From: Pseudonocardia sp. CNS-139
Lineage (GTDB): Bacteria > Actinomycetota > Actinomycetes > Mycobacteriales > Pseudonocardiaceae
NCBI GenBank assembly: GCA_001942415.1
Contig: MKJX01000033.1
Span: 1-64,000, forward strand
Reading direction: 5' to 3'
DNA length: 64,000 bases
Numbering within the stretch: the stretch's first letter is position 1; every line of letters begins with the position of its first letter. The position numbers and the translations under genes were made by a program. Below are positions 47,038-56,106 of this stretch, one piece after another. A model generated the notes under the pieces. It did no database searches, was not told the origin of the DNA, and saw only the letters and a list, made by a program, of their open reading frames with translations.

Positions 47038-47658
47038 TCAGCCCTCGCCCAGCATCCGGACGGCCTGCCGGCACAGCCAGTCCTCGGCCTCGTCGTAGCT
47101 CCACCCGCAGTCGACGACGAGCGTGCGCCACGCCGCGAGCCCGAAGCAGAACCACAGCCGGTCGGCCGCACGCCCGACGGTCAGCCCCGGCGCCAGCTGC
47201 CCGCCGTCGGCGAGGTGCCGGGCGACCGCGTGCAGCGTCGCGCGGTAGGACGTGGTGCCCCGCTGCCAGACGTCCGCGGCGACGTCGTGGCTGGACATCG
47301 ACGAGAACAGGATGTCCAGCGTCTCGCGGTTGGCCTCGTTGCCCGTGCGGGTGCCGCGGGCCAGCACCCGCATCGCCTCACCCAGGTCCCGGGTCGCGCG
47401 GACCTCCGCGAGGTTCTCCGCCGCGCCCGAGCCCTCGACGTCGACGGCGATCAGCTCGTTGAGGATGTCCGCCTTCGTGCCGGCGCTCGCGTAGACCGTC
47501 TTGACCGCGGTGCCGGCCCGCTTCGCGATGTCCGCGACGGTGACGCGCGCGTAGCCGTGCGCGGAGAACAGCTCCCGCGCGGCCGTGAGGATGTCGCGCC
47601 GGGTGTCGGCGGCCTCGCCGGCCCGGCGGGGGGATCGGTACGGACGCGTCGTCGCCAC
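47038..47658 (-). CDS. TetR-family transcriptional regulator
   Basis: 206 residues. The DNA-binding part is TRRDILTAARELFSAHGYAR, VTVADIAKRAGTAVKTVYAS, AGTKADILNELIAVD; the C-terminal ligand domain includes LWFCFGLAAWRTLVVDCGWS. The start is taken as the ATG at 47658. It precedes DUF899 on the same strand and diverges from the hemerythrin gene at 47726 with 67 bases between, so it could regulate either. No inverted repeat operator was obvious. Confidence 0.88.
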   Translation of the reverse strand: MATTRPYRSPRRAGEAADTRRDILTAARELFSAHGYARVTVADIAKRAGTAVKTVYASAGTKADILNELIAVDVEGSGAAENLAEVRATRDLGEAMRVLARGTRTGNEANRETLDILFSSMSSHDVAADVWQRGTTSYRATLHAVARHLADGGQLAPGLTVGRAADRLWFCFGLAAWRTLVVDCGWSYDEAEDWLCRQAVRMLGEG

Positions 47659-47725
47659 GGCACGAGCTTACGGGTGAGGCGTAGGGTATTGATTGCAGAC
47701 AGCCTCACCTGAATAGAGGGGAACC

Positions 47726-48398
47726 ATGACCGACACCTCGCCCGACCGCGCCGAGGGCCTTCGGATGTTCGACGAGATGCTCGCGGTCCACACCGTCCTG
47801 CGCCGCGGCTCCGACCTGGTCGCCGCCGCGCTGGGGGCCCTGGCCGCCGGCCGCCCGGTGGACGTCCGCACGCTCGTGGCCGTCGCGCACTGGCACAGCG
47901 CGTTCCTGCACCACCACCACGAGAGCGAGGACGAGCGCTTCTGGCCGCTGCTGCGCCGGCTCTTCCCGGACGCGGCCGACGACCTCGCGCGGCTCACCGC
48001 CGAGCACGCGGAGCTGGACGCCGAGCTCAAGCGCCTCGCCGACGGGATCGCCGCGATCCGCCGCGCCGACGCCACACGGGCCCGGGAGATCGCCGCCGAC
48101 ACCGCGCACGCGGCCGCCGTCCGGTCCCGCGACGCGCTCGCCGCGCACCTCGACGACGAGGAGCCGGTGATGCGCACGCTCTTCCCGCGGACGCCGGCCG
48201 CCGACATCCGCACGCTGCGCGCCGCGATCGTGGCCGCCGCACCGAAGTCCGACCCGGACCTCGTGATCGGGCTGCTCACCGACCCCGGCCCGCGCCCGGC
48301 TACGCGCACATGACGGCGAACTTCCCGCCGCCCGTGCGCTGGCTCACACCGCTGCTGCTGCGCCGGTACCGCGCCGCCGCCGGCGGCTCGGGGTGTGA
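47726..48398 (+). CDS. Hemerythrin-domain protein (two frame breaks near its end)
   Basis: About 225 residues. Iron-ligand helices are visible: RMFDEMLAVHTVLRRGSDLV, VAHWHSAFLHHHHESEDERF, LTAEHAELDAELKRLADGIA and LAAHLDDEEPVMRTLFPR, matching the H/E pattern of bacterial hemerythrin-like proteins that bind O2 or NO or sense iron and oxygen. After residue 190 the frame breaks near 48300; restoring one base gives RPGYAHMTANFPPPVRWLTP, LLLRRYRAAAGG, and a second missing base near 48390 restores a stop at 48398. ATG 47726 follows AGGGGAACC. It lies near a truncated haemoglobin. Confidence 0.85.
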
Positions 48399-48501
48399 CG
48401 CGGCCGCCCGCGCTCTGCGCCGTCCGCACGTGGCGAACCCTCCGCAGGCGGTGATAATCGAGTGCGGATGGACTGACACCAACATCAGTGGAGATGGCGA
48501 C

Positions 48502-48759
48502 ATGTGGCTCGTGAGCGGCGTCGACGAGGAGCACCGGTTCCGGGAGTGGACCGAGGCGTCCGGCTTCTACCGGCTGATGGTCGGCGACTGGATCCGCGCC
48601 CACGGCGACGCCGACGGCGTCCAGCGCTCGCTCGACGAGCTGCAGATGGGCCAGTCCCACGAGGCGGTGTTCGTCGACCCGGAGACCGGCGGCAAGATCG
48701 AGTTCCGGATGGGCTGGGAGACCGCGCAAGTGGGACTGGACCACTTCACGGCCTGCTGA
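48502..48759 (+). CDS. Small acidic protein, unknown
   Basis: 85 residues, MWLVSGVDEEHRFREWTEAS through DWIRAHGDADGVQRSLDELQ to FRMGWETAQVGLDHFTAC. GGAGA precedes the ATG 48502 at seven bases. The sequence is protein-like but matches no family I know. It ends 14 bases inside the convergent globin gene. A -10-like GATAAT lies at about 48452. Confidence 0.6.
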   Translation: MWLVSGVDEEHRFREWTEASGFYRLMVGDWIRAHGDADGVQRSLDELQMGQSHEAVFVDPETGGKIEFRMGWETAQVGLDHFTAC

Positions 48760-49122
48760 CGTCCAGCTGGGCGGCGGGTGCGATCTCGTCCTTCAGCGGC
48801 GCGAGCGCCCCGCCGATCTCCGCGATCACCGACGCGGGCACGCCCAGGTCGACGAGGGTGTCGACCAGGTGCCCGACCACCCGGTCGAAGTGCTCGGGCC
48901 GCACGTGCAGGGCGGCGTGCGCCTCCCGCATCGACGCCCGCGGTAGGCCGCGGGTCCGCCCACCGCTGCGGCGATGAACGCCCGCTGGTGCCCCTTGAGG
49001 CGCTGGATCTCGACGCCGGCGAAGTAGCCCGCCAGCTCGTCGTCGGCCAGCACCCGCTGGTAGAACCGGTCGACGGCGGCCGCCACCGCGTCCGCGCCGC
49101 CGATCGTGTCGTAGATGCTCAT
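48746..49122 (-). CDS. glbN: Group I truncated haemoglobin (one frame break)
   Basis: About 125 residues. The globin features are YDTIGGADAVAAAVDRFYQR with the B10 Tyr, YFAGVEIQRLKGHQRAFIAA (E helix), MREAHAALHVRPEHFDRVVG with the proximal F8 His, and LVDLGVPASVIAEIGGALAP. The frame breaks near 48940 with one base apparently missing between AAYRG and the F helix. Group I globins such as M. tuberculosis GlbN oxidise NO to nitrate. The start is the ATG at 49122. Its closeness to a hemerythrin gene suggests a small O2/NO-handling locus. Confidence 0.88.
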
Positions 49123-49218
49123 GATCTCCCCGGGGCCTCACACCGAATGGTGCGTACAAGTGAACGGGCGGGGATTGCGGGCAAATCACCCAGCGATGAA
49201 CAGCTGTTGGCCGAGTGC

Positions 49219-51103
49219 TCACTGCCCCTCACGGTCCTTGTGGCTCTGCCGATCGGTCCAGGCCCGGTTGCTCAGCAGCCGCAGGCCGTTGAGCGCGACG
49301 AGCACGGTCGAGCCCTCGTGGCCGGCCACGCCCAGCGGCAGCGGGAGGTGGCCGGCGAGGTCCCAGGTGACCAGCACCGCGATGGCCGTGCCGGCGATCA
49401 CGAGGTTCTGCGTGACGAGCCGGCGGGCCCGGCGCGAGAGCGCCAGCACGGCCGGCACCGCACGCAGCTCGTCGCGTACGAGCACGGCGTCGGCGGTGCG
49501 GAGCGCGAGGTCGGAGCCGACGCCGCCCATCGCGACGCCCACCTCGGCGGTGGCGAGCGAGGGCGCGTCGTTCACGCCGTCGCCGACGACGAGCACGCGC
49601 TCCCCCGCGGCCTGCAGTTCCGCGACGGCGGCGGCCTTCTCGTCCGGCAGCAGCCCGGCCCGCACGTCCACGATCCCGACGGCGTCGGCGACACGGCGGG
49701 CGGCGGCCGCGTTGTCGCCGGTCAGGAGCACGGGCGGGCGGGCGGTGAGCGCGGCGAGCCGGGCCACGGCGGCCGCGGCGTCCGGGCGGACCGTGTCGGC
49801 GAGGGCCAGCTGCCCGGCCGGGGCGCCGTCGACGGTGACCTCGACGACCGTGTCGCCGTCGGTGTCGTGGCCATGCCCGTCGGGCCGGCCGACGGCGACC
49901 GCGCGCCCGTCGACCACGGCCCGCACCCCGCGTCCGGGCGCGGCCCGGAAGTCCGAGGCGACCGGCACCGGGACGCCCGCCGCCACGGCGTGCTCGACGA
50001 CCGCGCGGGCCAGCGGGTGCTCGCTCGGCCGCTCCGCCGCCGCGGCGAGCGCGAGCAGGACCTCCGCGGTGAACGGCGCCTCGGGGCGCACCGCCACCAC
50101 CCGCGGGCGGCCCTCGGTGAGCGTGCCGGTCTTGTCGAGCACCACCCGGGTGGCCGTGCCGAGCCGCTCCATCACCACCGACGACGTGACCAGCACCCCG
50201 CGCCGGCTCGCCGTCGCGATCGCGGCGAGCAGCGGCGGCATCGTCGCCAGCACGAGCGCGCACGGCGACGCGACGATCATGAACGTCATCGCGCGCAGCA
50301 GCGCGTCCGCGACCGTGGCGCCGAAGGCCGGCGGTACGGCGAAGACCAGCAGCGTCGCCGCGACCACCGCCACCGCGTAGCGCTGCTCGACGCGCTCGAC
50401 GAACAGCTGCGTCGGCGCCTTCGTCGCGGTCGCCCGCTCGACCATCGCGGCGATGCGCGCGACGACGCTCTCGGCGGCCGGGCGCGCGACCCGCACGGTG
50501 AGCGCGCCCGTCCCGTTGACGGTGCCGGCGAACACCTCGCGCCCGGCCCGACCGGCACGGGAAGCGGCTCGCCGGTGACGCTCGCCTGGTCGACGTCGCT
50601 GTGGCCGTCGGTCACGTGGCCGTCGGCGCGACCCGCTCGCCGGGCCGGACCAGCACGCGGTCGCCGACGGCGAGGTCGGCCGCCGCGACGGTGTGCTCGG
50701 CGCCGTCCGGGCCGAGCCGCACGGCCCGGTCGGGCGCGAGGTCGAGCAGGCCGCGCACGGAGTCGGCGGTGCGCCGGGTCGCGTACGCCTCCAGCGCCCC
50801 GGACGTCGCGAAGATGACGATCAGGAGCGCCCCGTCGAACACCTGCCCGATGGCGGCCGCCCCGAGCGCGGCCACGACCATCAGCAGGTCGACGTCGAGC
50901 GAGCGTTCACGCAGCGCGCGCAGCCCGGCGAGCGCGGGCTCCCAGCCGCCGGCCGCGTAGCAGAGCGCGTAGGCGGCCCCGGTGAGCCACGGCGGCGCGC
51001 CTGCCGGGCCGAGCAGGGCGGCCACCGCGAACGCCGCGGTCGCGAGCGCGGCCCACCGGACCTCGGGCAACGCCCGGACGGGCGTGGGCGGGGCGAGCGT
51101 CAC
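49219..51103 (-). CDS. P1B-4-type heavy-metal ATPase (two frame breaks)
   Basis: About 629 residues. It lacks an N-terminal metal-binding domain. The membrane motif is FMIVASPCALVLATMPPLLA, i.e. SPC in place of CPC, which marks the P1B-4 (CtpD/CoaT) group, linked to Co, Fe, Ni or Zn export. Catalytic parts are VVLDKTGTLTEGRPRVVAV (phosphorylated Asp), ERPSEHPLARAVVEHAVAA (HP locus), LLTGDNAAAARRVADAVGI and VLVVGDGVNDAPSLATAEVG. The actuator motif DQASVTGEPLPVPVGPG lies in a middle frame: shifts near 50625 and 50545 each fit one missing base. GTG 51103 is the start; the divergent ArsR gene probably represses it. Confidence 0.9.
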
Positions 51104-51111
51104 CGTTGCAG

Positions 51112-51137
51112 CGTACCTGCGCAGATACGAAGGTACG
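51112..51137. promoter_or_regulatory. Candidate ArsR/SmtB operator
   Basis: CGTACCT (51112-51118) and AGGTACG (51131-51137) are perfect inverted repeats separated by 12 bases, in the 73-base divergent gap between the metal ATPase and the ArsR-type gene. The size and place suit an ArsR/SmtB dimer site. Confidence 0.6.
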
Positions 51138-51176
51138 CAGACAGCCAGGTAAGCGGGTCTCCGCTAGCCTTGGCCC

Positions 51177-51530
51177 GTGCACGAATCCGTGCCCGGCTTC
51201 CGGATGCCCGACGACGCGCAGGTCCGACGCGCCGCCGAGGCGTTCCGGCTGCTGTCGGACCCCACTCGCGTGCGCATCCTGGCCGCGCTCCTGCAGGGCG
51301 AGACGTCCGTCGCGTGCCTGGCCGACCTGTGCGGCGTCACGCCCACGTCGGTCAGCCAGCACCTCGCCAAGCTGCGGCTGGCCGGGCTCGTGCAGGGCCG
51401 CCGCGAGGGCACGTTCGTCTACTACGTCGTGGCCGACGACCGGCTGCGCCGGCTGCTGGCCGACGCGCTGGACCGGCCCGACACGGCCGAACCCGGACGC
51501 GAGCCGGTCGAGGCCGCCGGCACCGACTGA
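51177..51530 (+). CDS. ArsR/SmtB-family metal-responsive repressor
   Basis: 117 residues, winged helix with RAAEAFRLLSDPTRVRILAA, LLQGETSVACLADLCGVTPT, SVSQHLAKLRLAGLVQGRRE and GTFVYYVVADDRLRRLL. Two Cys (VACLADLC) stand in the alpha-3N region as in the E-L-C-V-C-D-L metal sites of ArsR/CmtR-type sensors. The start at 51177 is a GTG at the end of TTGGCCC. Its divergent partner is a P1B-4 ATPase, so it should sense the same metal (Co, Ni, Fe or Zn). NmtR and KmtR of mycobacteria are similar in context. Confidence 0.9.
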   Translation: MHESVPGFRMPDDAQVRRAAEAFRLLSDPTRVRILAALLQGETSVACLADLCGVTPTSVSQHLAKLRLAGLVQGRREGTFVYYVVADDRLRRLLADALDRPDTAEPGREPVEAAGTD

Positions 51531-51551
51531 CGGCCTCGACCGGATCCGCCC

Positions 51552-52711
51552 TCAGCTCTGCGTGCTGTAGGAGTGCGCCCCGGTGCCGGCCAGCTTCCCG
51601 CCGTCGACGATCAGGTACTCGTCGCGGATCGGCGTGCCGGCGAAGTAGGACTCCAGGATCTCCCGGGTCCCGGCCGCGTACCGGGCCTGCGCCGACAGCG
51701 AGGAGCCCGAGATGTGCGGCGTCATGCCGTGGTGCGGCATGGTGCGCCACGGGTGGTCGGCCGGCGCCGGCTGCGGGTACCACACGTCGCCCGCGTAGCC
51801 GGCGAGCTGGCCGCTCTGCAGCGCCCGCACGATCGCGTCGCGGTCCACGATCAGACCGCGCGCCGTGTTCACGATGTACGCGCCGCGCTTCATGGTGGCG
51901 AGCAGGTTCTCGTCGAACAGGTTGCGCGTCTCCGGGTGCAGCGGCGCGTTGATCGTGACGACGTCCAGGTGCGGCACCATGTCCTGGGTCGACTCGTGGA
52001 ACGTCAGGCCCAGCTCCTCCTCCACCTCGGCCGGCAGCCGGTGCCGGTCGGTGTAGTGCAGGTGCACGTCGAACGGCTTGAGCCGGCGCAGCACCGCCAG
52101 GCCGATGCGGCCCGCGGCCACCGTGCCGATGTGCATGCCCTCGACGTCGTACGAGCGCGCGACGCGTCGGCGATGTTCCAGCCGCCGTCGAGCACGATCT
52201 GGTGGGCCGGGATGTAGTTGCGCACCAGCGACACGATCATCATCACCACGTGCTCGGCGACGCTGATGCTGTTGCAGAAGGTCACCTCGGCGACCGTGAC
52301 GCCGTTCGCGATCGCGGCGTCCAGGTCGACGTGGTCCGAGCCGATGCCGGCGGTGACCGCCATCTTGAGGTTCGGCGCCTTCGCGATCCGCTCGGCCGTC
52401 AGGTACGCGGGCCAGAACGGCTGCGAGATCACGATCTCGGCGTCCGCGAGGTGACGGTCGAACTCGGAGTCGGCGCCCTCCTTGTCGGAGGTCACGACCA
52501 GCTCGTGGCCCTGGCTCTCGAGGAACTTCCGCAGCCCCAGCTCACCGGAGACGCTGCCGAGCAGGTGGCCCGGCGTGAAGTCCACGGCCGACGGGGTCGG
52601 CAGCGTCTGCCCGTCCGGGTAACGCTCCAGCTTGGGCAGGTCGTCCCGGGCGTAGGCCGGCGGGTAGCCGGTCACCGGGTCGTCGTACAGGACGCACAGC
52701 ACCTTCGCCAT
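51552..52711 (-). CDS. fdh: NAD-dependent formate dehydrogenase, metal-free type (one frame break)
   Basis: About 386 residues; oxidises formate to CO2 with NAD+. It starts [20 protein letters not shown] as in the Pseudomonas sp. 101 enzyme. Other features: [40 protein letters not shown] with the substrate Asn, [40 protein letters not shown] with the catalytic Arg, [16 protein letters not shown] with Gln, and [20 protein letters not shown] with the catalytic His. The frame breaks near 52165 with one missing base. A GAGGAG ribosome site lies upstream of the ATG. Formate oxidation supplies NADH, perhaps during C1 or oxalate use. It diverges from a LysR regulator. Confidence 0.93.
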
Positions 52712-52728
52712 CGTCAACAACTCCTCGA

Positions 52729-52751
52729 TATTCGGGCGGAATTCCCGAATA
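52729..52751. promoter_or_regulatory. Perfect inverted repeat upstream of fdh
   Basis: TATTCGGG (52729-52736) and CCCGAATA (52744-52751) are perfect 8-bp arms with a 7-base spacer, just upstream of the fdh ribosome site. A regulator bound here would overlap the fdh promoter; the divergent LysR protein is one candidate, although the spacing differs from the usual T-N11-A. Confidence 0.55.
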
Positions 52752-52797
52752 CACCGTGGCCCGTCCCGGAACGCCGCAACCGGAGGAGACGACGATT

Positions 52798-52821
52798 CTG
52801 CGTATGCCGTGATCCACGCAG
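52798..52821. promoter_or_regulatory. Candidate LysR site between fdh and its regulator
   Basis: CTGCGT (52798-52803) and ACGCAG (52816-52821) form a 6-bp inverted repeat with T-N12-A spacing, close to the LysR consensus architecture and at a distance from fdh that would suit a recognition site. Confidence 0.4.
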
Positions 52822-52893
52822 TTGATCGCATTGTTTCATCCGATGGAAGACGTCATCGACGCCGGCTATCACCGCTGGCTAGGCTGGTGGGCG

Positions 52894-53883
52894 ATGAGCG
52901 GCGACGTGCTGATCCGGCAGCTGGAGTACCTCGTCGCCCTGGCCCGGGAACGGCACTTCGGGCGGGCCGCGCAGGCCTGTCACGTCAGCCAGCCCGCGCT
53001 CTCCGCGGCGATCCGCAAGCTGGAGCACGAACTCGACGTCACGATCGTCCAGCGCGGGCAGCGGTTCAACGGATTCACCGCGGAAGGACGCCGCGTCGTG
53101 GGCTGGGCGCACCGCATCCTGGCCGAGCGCGACGGGCTGCGCGCCGACCTCGACCGCATGCGCGAGGGCCTGAGTGCGACGCTGCGGATCGGCGCCGTGC
53201 CGACCGCCATCCCGGCCACGCCGTTGATCACCGCACGGTTCTGCAGCGTGCACCCGATGGCCCGGGTGCAGATCGAGGCGCTGTCGTCGCGGGAGATCGC
53301 GCGCCGGCTCGCCGACTTCGAGCTCGACGTCGGCGTCACCTACCTGGACGATGAGTCGGCGCCGTCGATGCGCACGGCGGAGCTGTACCACGAGCGCTAC
53401 CTGCTGATGCTGCCCGCCGGCGACCCGCTGGCCGCGCTCTCCGTCGTCGACTGGGCGGCCGCGGCCCGGCTGCCGCTCTGCGCGCTCACCACGGACATGC
53501 GCAACCGCCGCATCCTGGACACGATCATGGCGGCGGCCGGCGCGCAGCTGACGCCCGTGGTCGAGACGGACAACGTCGGAGCCCTGTACGCGCACGTCGC
53601 GAGCCGGGAGCTGGCGAGCATCGTGTCGCACGCCTGGCTGCACGCGTTCGGCGTGCCGGACGGGATGGTGGTGCGGCCGCTCGCCGAGCCGCACCCCCGC
53701 CCGTCCGTCGGGCTGGTGGCGCTGCACCAGGACCCGCCGTCGATCGTCGCCGACGCGCTGTGGGAGGCGATGGACGGTGTCGACATCGCCACCGACCTCG
53801 CCGACTCGCTGACCCTGCTGGAACAGGGCCCAGCGGGTCAGCCGACCCGGACCACCCGCAGCTCGACCACGTCGTGCACGTAG
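52894..53883 (+). CDS. LysR-family regulator, divergent from fdh
   Basis: About 329 residues. The N-terminal winged helix is IRQLEYLVALARERHFGRAA, QACHVSQPALSAAIRKLEHE, LDVTIVQRGQRFNGFTAEGR; the effector domain follows (LRIGAVPTAIPATPLITARF, LDVGVTYLDDESAPSMRTAE). The start is taken as ATG 52894 after GGTGGG; an in-frame ATG at 52822 would add 24 residues. The last 20 residues (GQPTRTTRSSTTSCT) look unlike a LysR end and overlap the convergent gene by 46 bases, so a frame error near 53830 is possible. It probably controls fdh. Confidence 0.87.
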   Translation: MSGDVLIRQLEYLVALARERHFGRAAQACHVSQPALSAAIRKLEHELDVTIVQRGQRFNGFTAEGRRVVGWAHRILAERDGLRADLDRMREGLSATLRIGAVPTAIPATPLITARFCSVHPMARVQIEALSSREIARRLADFELDVGVTYLDDESAPSMRTAELYHERYLLMLPAGDPLAALSVVDWAAAARLPLCALTTDMRNRRILDTIMAAAGAQLTPVVETDNVGALYAHVASRELASIVSHAWLHAFGVPDGMVVRPLAEPHPRPSVGLVALHQDPPSIVADALWEAMDGVDIATDLADSLTLLEQGPAGQPTRTTRSSTTSCT

Positions 53884-54398
53884 CGGCCGCCGCGGACGTC
53901 GCCGGGCACCACGAGCTGCGGGCGCTCCAGCGGCTGCCCGTCCTCGGCCGTGGCGAGCAGGATCCCGCGGTTGCCGAACTGCGGTGACACCTCGCCGTAC
54001 GCGACCAGCGCCGCGTACCCGTCCGCGCCGACGGCCAGCACGCCGAACGCGAGCAGGTCGTTGTGCCGGTCGGTCGTCGCGAGGGCGTCGGGCGGGAGGA
54101 GGTCGGCGAGCAGCACCCCGGTCTCGGTGTGGCTCTGCGGCCCCTGCCCGCTCTGGTACTGCACCGCGACCGTCTGCTGCGGGAGCGCCGCCAGCTCCGC
54201 GACCTGCAGGTCGCGGGGCTCGCACACGTCACCGGCCAGCCGGACGACACCGGCCGGGGCGGCCTGGGCGGCGGTGGTGACGGCCGCCGCCGGCGCGGCG
54301 GCGGGGGCCGGCGGCGGAGCCACGTCCGTCGCCGTCCCACCGCATCCCGCCAGCAGCGCCGCGCCGAGCAGGAGCCCGGCGACCGCGCGCGTCCTCAC
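53838..54398 (-). CDS. Lipoprotein with molybdopterin-binding-like (SUOX/YedY-type) domain
   Basis: 186 residues: lipoprotein signal AVAGLLLGAALLAGC (Cys19), an Ala/Pro linker, then VVRLAGDVCEPRDLQVAELA, ALPQQTVAVQYQSGQGPQSH, ETGVLLADLLPPDAL, and a C-terminal LATAEDGQPLERPQLVVPGD, VRGGRYVHDVVELRVVRVG. This pattern resembles the oxidoreductase molybdopterin-binding fold, but it is much shorter than an enzyme and the expected Mo-ligand Cys position is not kept (the region reads TVAVQYQSG). It may bind pterin or molybdate without catalysis. The GTG 54398 overlaps the modA stop, so the two are co-translated. Confidence 0.75.
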   Translation of the reverse strand: MRTRAVAGLLLGAALLAGCGGTATDVAPPPAPAAAPAAAVTTAAQAAPAGVVRLAGDVCEPRDLQVAELAALPQQTVAVQYQSGQGPQSHTETGVLLADLLPPDALATTDRHNDLLAFGVLAVGADGYAALVAYGEVSPQFGNRGILLATAEDGQPLERPQLVVPGDVRGGRYVHDVVELRVVRVG

Positions 54399-55182
54399 GG
54401 GGTGCCGAACCCGGCTTCCTGGAGGGTCTGCGTGCCGAAGTCGCTGGTCACGAGTCGACGAAGGACTGCGCCAGCTCCGGCTGCGGCGCGCTGGTGATCG
54501 CCGCGATCGGGTAGTTGTTCACCGCCTGGCTCGACTCCGGGAAGCTGACGCCCTGCACGGCGTCGCCCGCCGACTTCACGTCGGTGACGTAGACGAGCCC
54601 GGCGTCCGCGTTGCCGGTCTCCACCCGCGAGAGCACCGACCGCACGTCCGGCTCCTCGCTGACCGGCGCCAGCGTCACACCGGTGGACTGCTCGATGCGC
54701 TCGGTCGCCGAGCCGCACGGCACCTGCGGGGCGCACACGACCACGTCCACGCCGGGCCGCGCGAGGTCGGCGAAGCTCGCGATGTTCTCCGGGTTGCCCG
54801 GCGCGGTCGCGATCTGCAGGACGTTGGTGGCGAAGAGCGTCGGCCGGCCCTGCACGAGCCCGGCGTCGTTGACGGTCTTCATCGTCGAGTCGTTCGCCGC
54901 GGCGAAGACGTCCGCGGGCGCGCCGTTGACGATCTGCTGGGCCAGGTCGGAGGAGCCGGCCAGGTTGAGCCGCACGTCGACACCCGGGTTGTCCGCCTCG
55001 AACCGCTGCTCGAACGCACCGAACGTCTCGGTCAGCGACGCCGCCGCGAACACGGTGAGCGTGCGGGCCTCGGGCGCCGCCGAACCGGACGGCGCCGCAG
55101 GCGTGGCCGGCGTCCCGCCGCCACAGGCGGTGACGGTCGCCGCGAGCGCGACGGCGAGCACAGCCGACAACCGGAGCTTCAC
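54395..55182 (-). CDS. modA: Molybdate-binding lipoprotein ModA (one frame break)
   Basis: About 262 residues; captures molybdate or tungstate outside the membrane for an ABC importer. Signal LSAVLAVALAATVTACGG with lipobox Cys20; then LTVFAAASLTETFGAFEQRF, VRLNLAGSSDLAQQIVNGAP, ADVFAAANDSTMKTVNDAGL (oxyanion-binding Ser residues), DAGLVYVTDVKSAGDAVQGV, and ASSAPQPELAQ-like ITSAPQPELAQSFVDS. The frame breaks near 54452; one missing base restores the C-terminal end FGTQTLQEAGFGTP. GTG 55182 follows GGGGAGG. The permease and ATPase (modB, modC) that normally follow are not here. Confidence 0.9.
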
Positions 55183-55265
55183 ATCAGCCTCCCCAGAAGC
55201 GTCGTCCCACCCGGACGACGGACCGCCGGAGCCTAGCCCAGCAAATCGCCGCATCTGCGGAGAAG

Positions 55266-55869
55266 TTGCGGAATCGCGACCGCATTCCGGGGGCGGGGGC
55301 GAGCGGCGTCGTCCGCGACCAGGCCGCTGCCGCGATCAAGGGCAGCGTGCAGAACGTCGGGCACATCGAGGTCGGGCGCTCGCTGCCCAGCGCCGACCAG
55401 ATCGAGAGCTGGGACGCGCTGGTCGTGCCGGGGCTCTTCCAGACACCTGCGACCGCGGAGGCGCTGCTCCGAGCTGGACAGGCGGAGCGGGAGCACGACG
55501 ACGTCCAGAAGTTGGTCGAGCTTCGGATGGCCCGGCAGCACGAGATCCTCGACCGGTCGGAGCCACCGGCGATCTGGCGGGTGATCGCCGAGCCTGCCCT
55601 ACGCCTGCAGGTCGGAGGCCGCGACGTCCTGCGTGGACAGCTGGAGCACCTGATCTCGCTCACCGAACATCGCCGCGGCCCGCACCTGGCACAAGTCGAG
55701 CTTCAGCGGCGGCGAGAACGGCGGCTGCGTGGAGGTCGGCTCGGCCGCCGGGGTCGTGGGGGTCCGCGACACCAAGCTCGGCGCCGCCGGCCCCGTCCTC
55801 GTGTTCACCGCCGCCGAGTTCGCGGCGTTCCTGTCCGCCGTGAAGCGCGGCGCGTTCCCCGCCGTCTGA
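55266..55869 (+). pseudogene. Decayed Scr1-type XRE/DUF5753 regulator fused to a DUF397 remnant
   Basis: The first part keeps pieces of an XRE regulator (QAAAAIKGSVQNVGHIEVGR, SLPSADQIE) followed at once by the DUF5753 domain (WDALVVPGLFQTPATAEALL, RPGAE-like AIWRVIAEPALRLQVGGRDV, LRGQLEHLISLTE). The first helix of the helix-turn-helix and some 80 residues between the two parts are missing. It then runs into a DUF397 protein in another frame (ARTWHKSSFSGGENGGCVEV, GVRDTKLGAAGPVLVFTAAE, FAAFLSAVKRGAFPAV, stop 55869) that lacks its start codon. Scr1/DUF397 pairs act like regulator-antagonist couples in streptomycetes. Two internal deletions best explain this remnant. Confidence 0.75.
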
Positions 55870-55905
55870 CCGGTCCGCGCCGGCCCGGCGGGTACTTTGA
55901 CGGCC

Positions 55906-56100
55906 GTGGCTGCCGACGTGGACACCGAACCGGACCTGGACGCCCTCGCCGCGCCGCACCCGTGCAGCCGGTGCGGCGAGCCTGCGATGCTGAGCGTGGT
56001 CGGGTTCTGCGCGGCGTGCGTCGCCGACATGGGCCTGCGCCACCCCGACGAGTACGCGTCGTTCAAGTCCGCCGTGTCGGCGACGTACGGGCGGAAGTAG
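55906..56100 (+). CDS. Small zinc-ribbon protein
   Basis: About 64 residues, VAADVDTEPDLDALAAPHPC, with a C-x2-C...C-x2-C set (CSRCGEPAMLSVVGFCAAC) followed by VADMGLRHPDEYASFKSAVS. The pattern fits a single zinc ribbon. The start is GTG 55906 or TTG 55897. Found just after the DUF397 remnant. No function assigned. Confidence 0.65.
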   Translation: MAADVDTEPDLDALAAPHPCSRCGEPAMLSVVGFCAACVADMGLRHPDEYASFKSAVSATYGRK

Positions 56101-56106
56101 CGGCGC

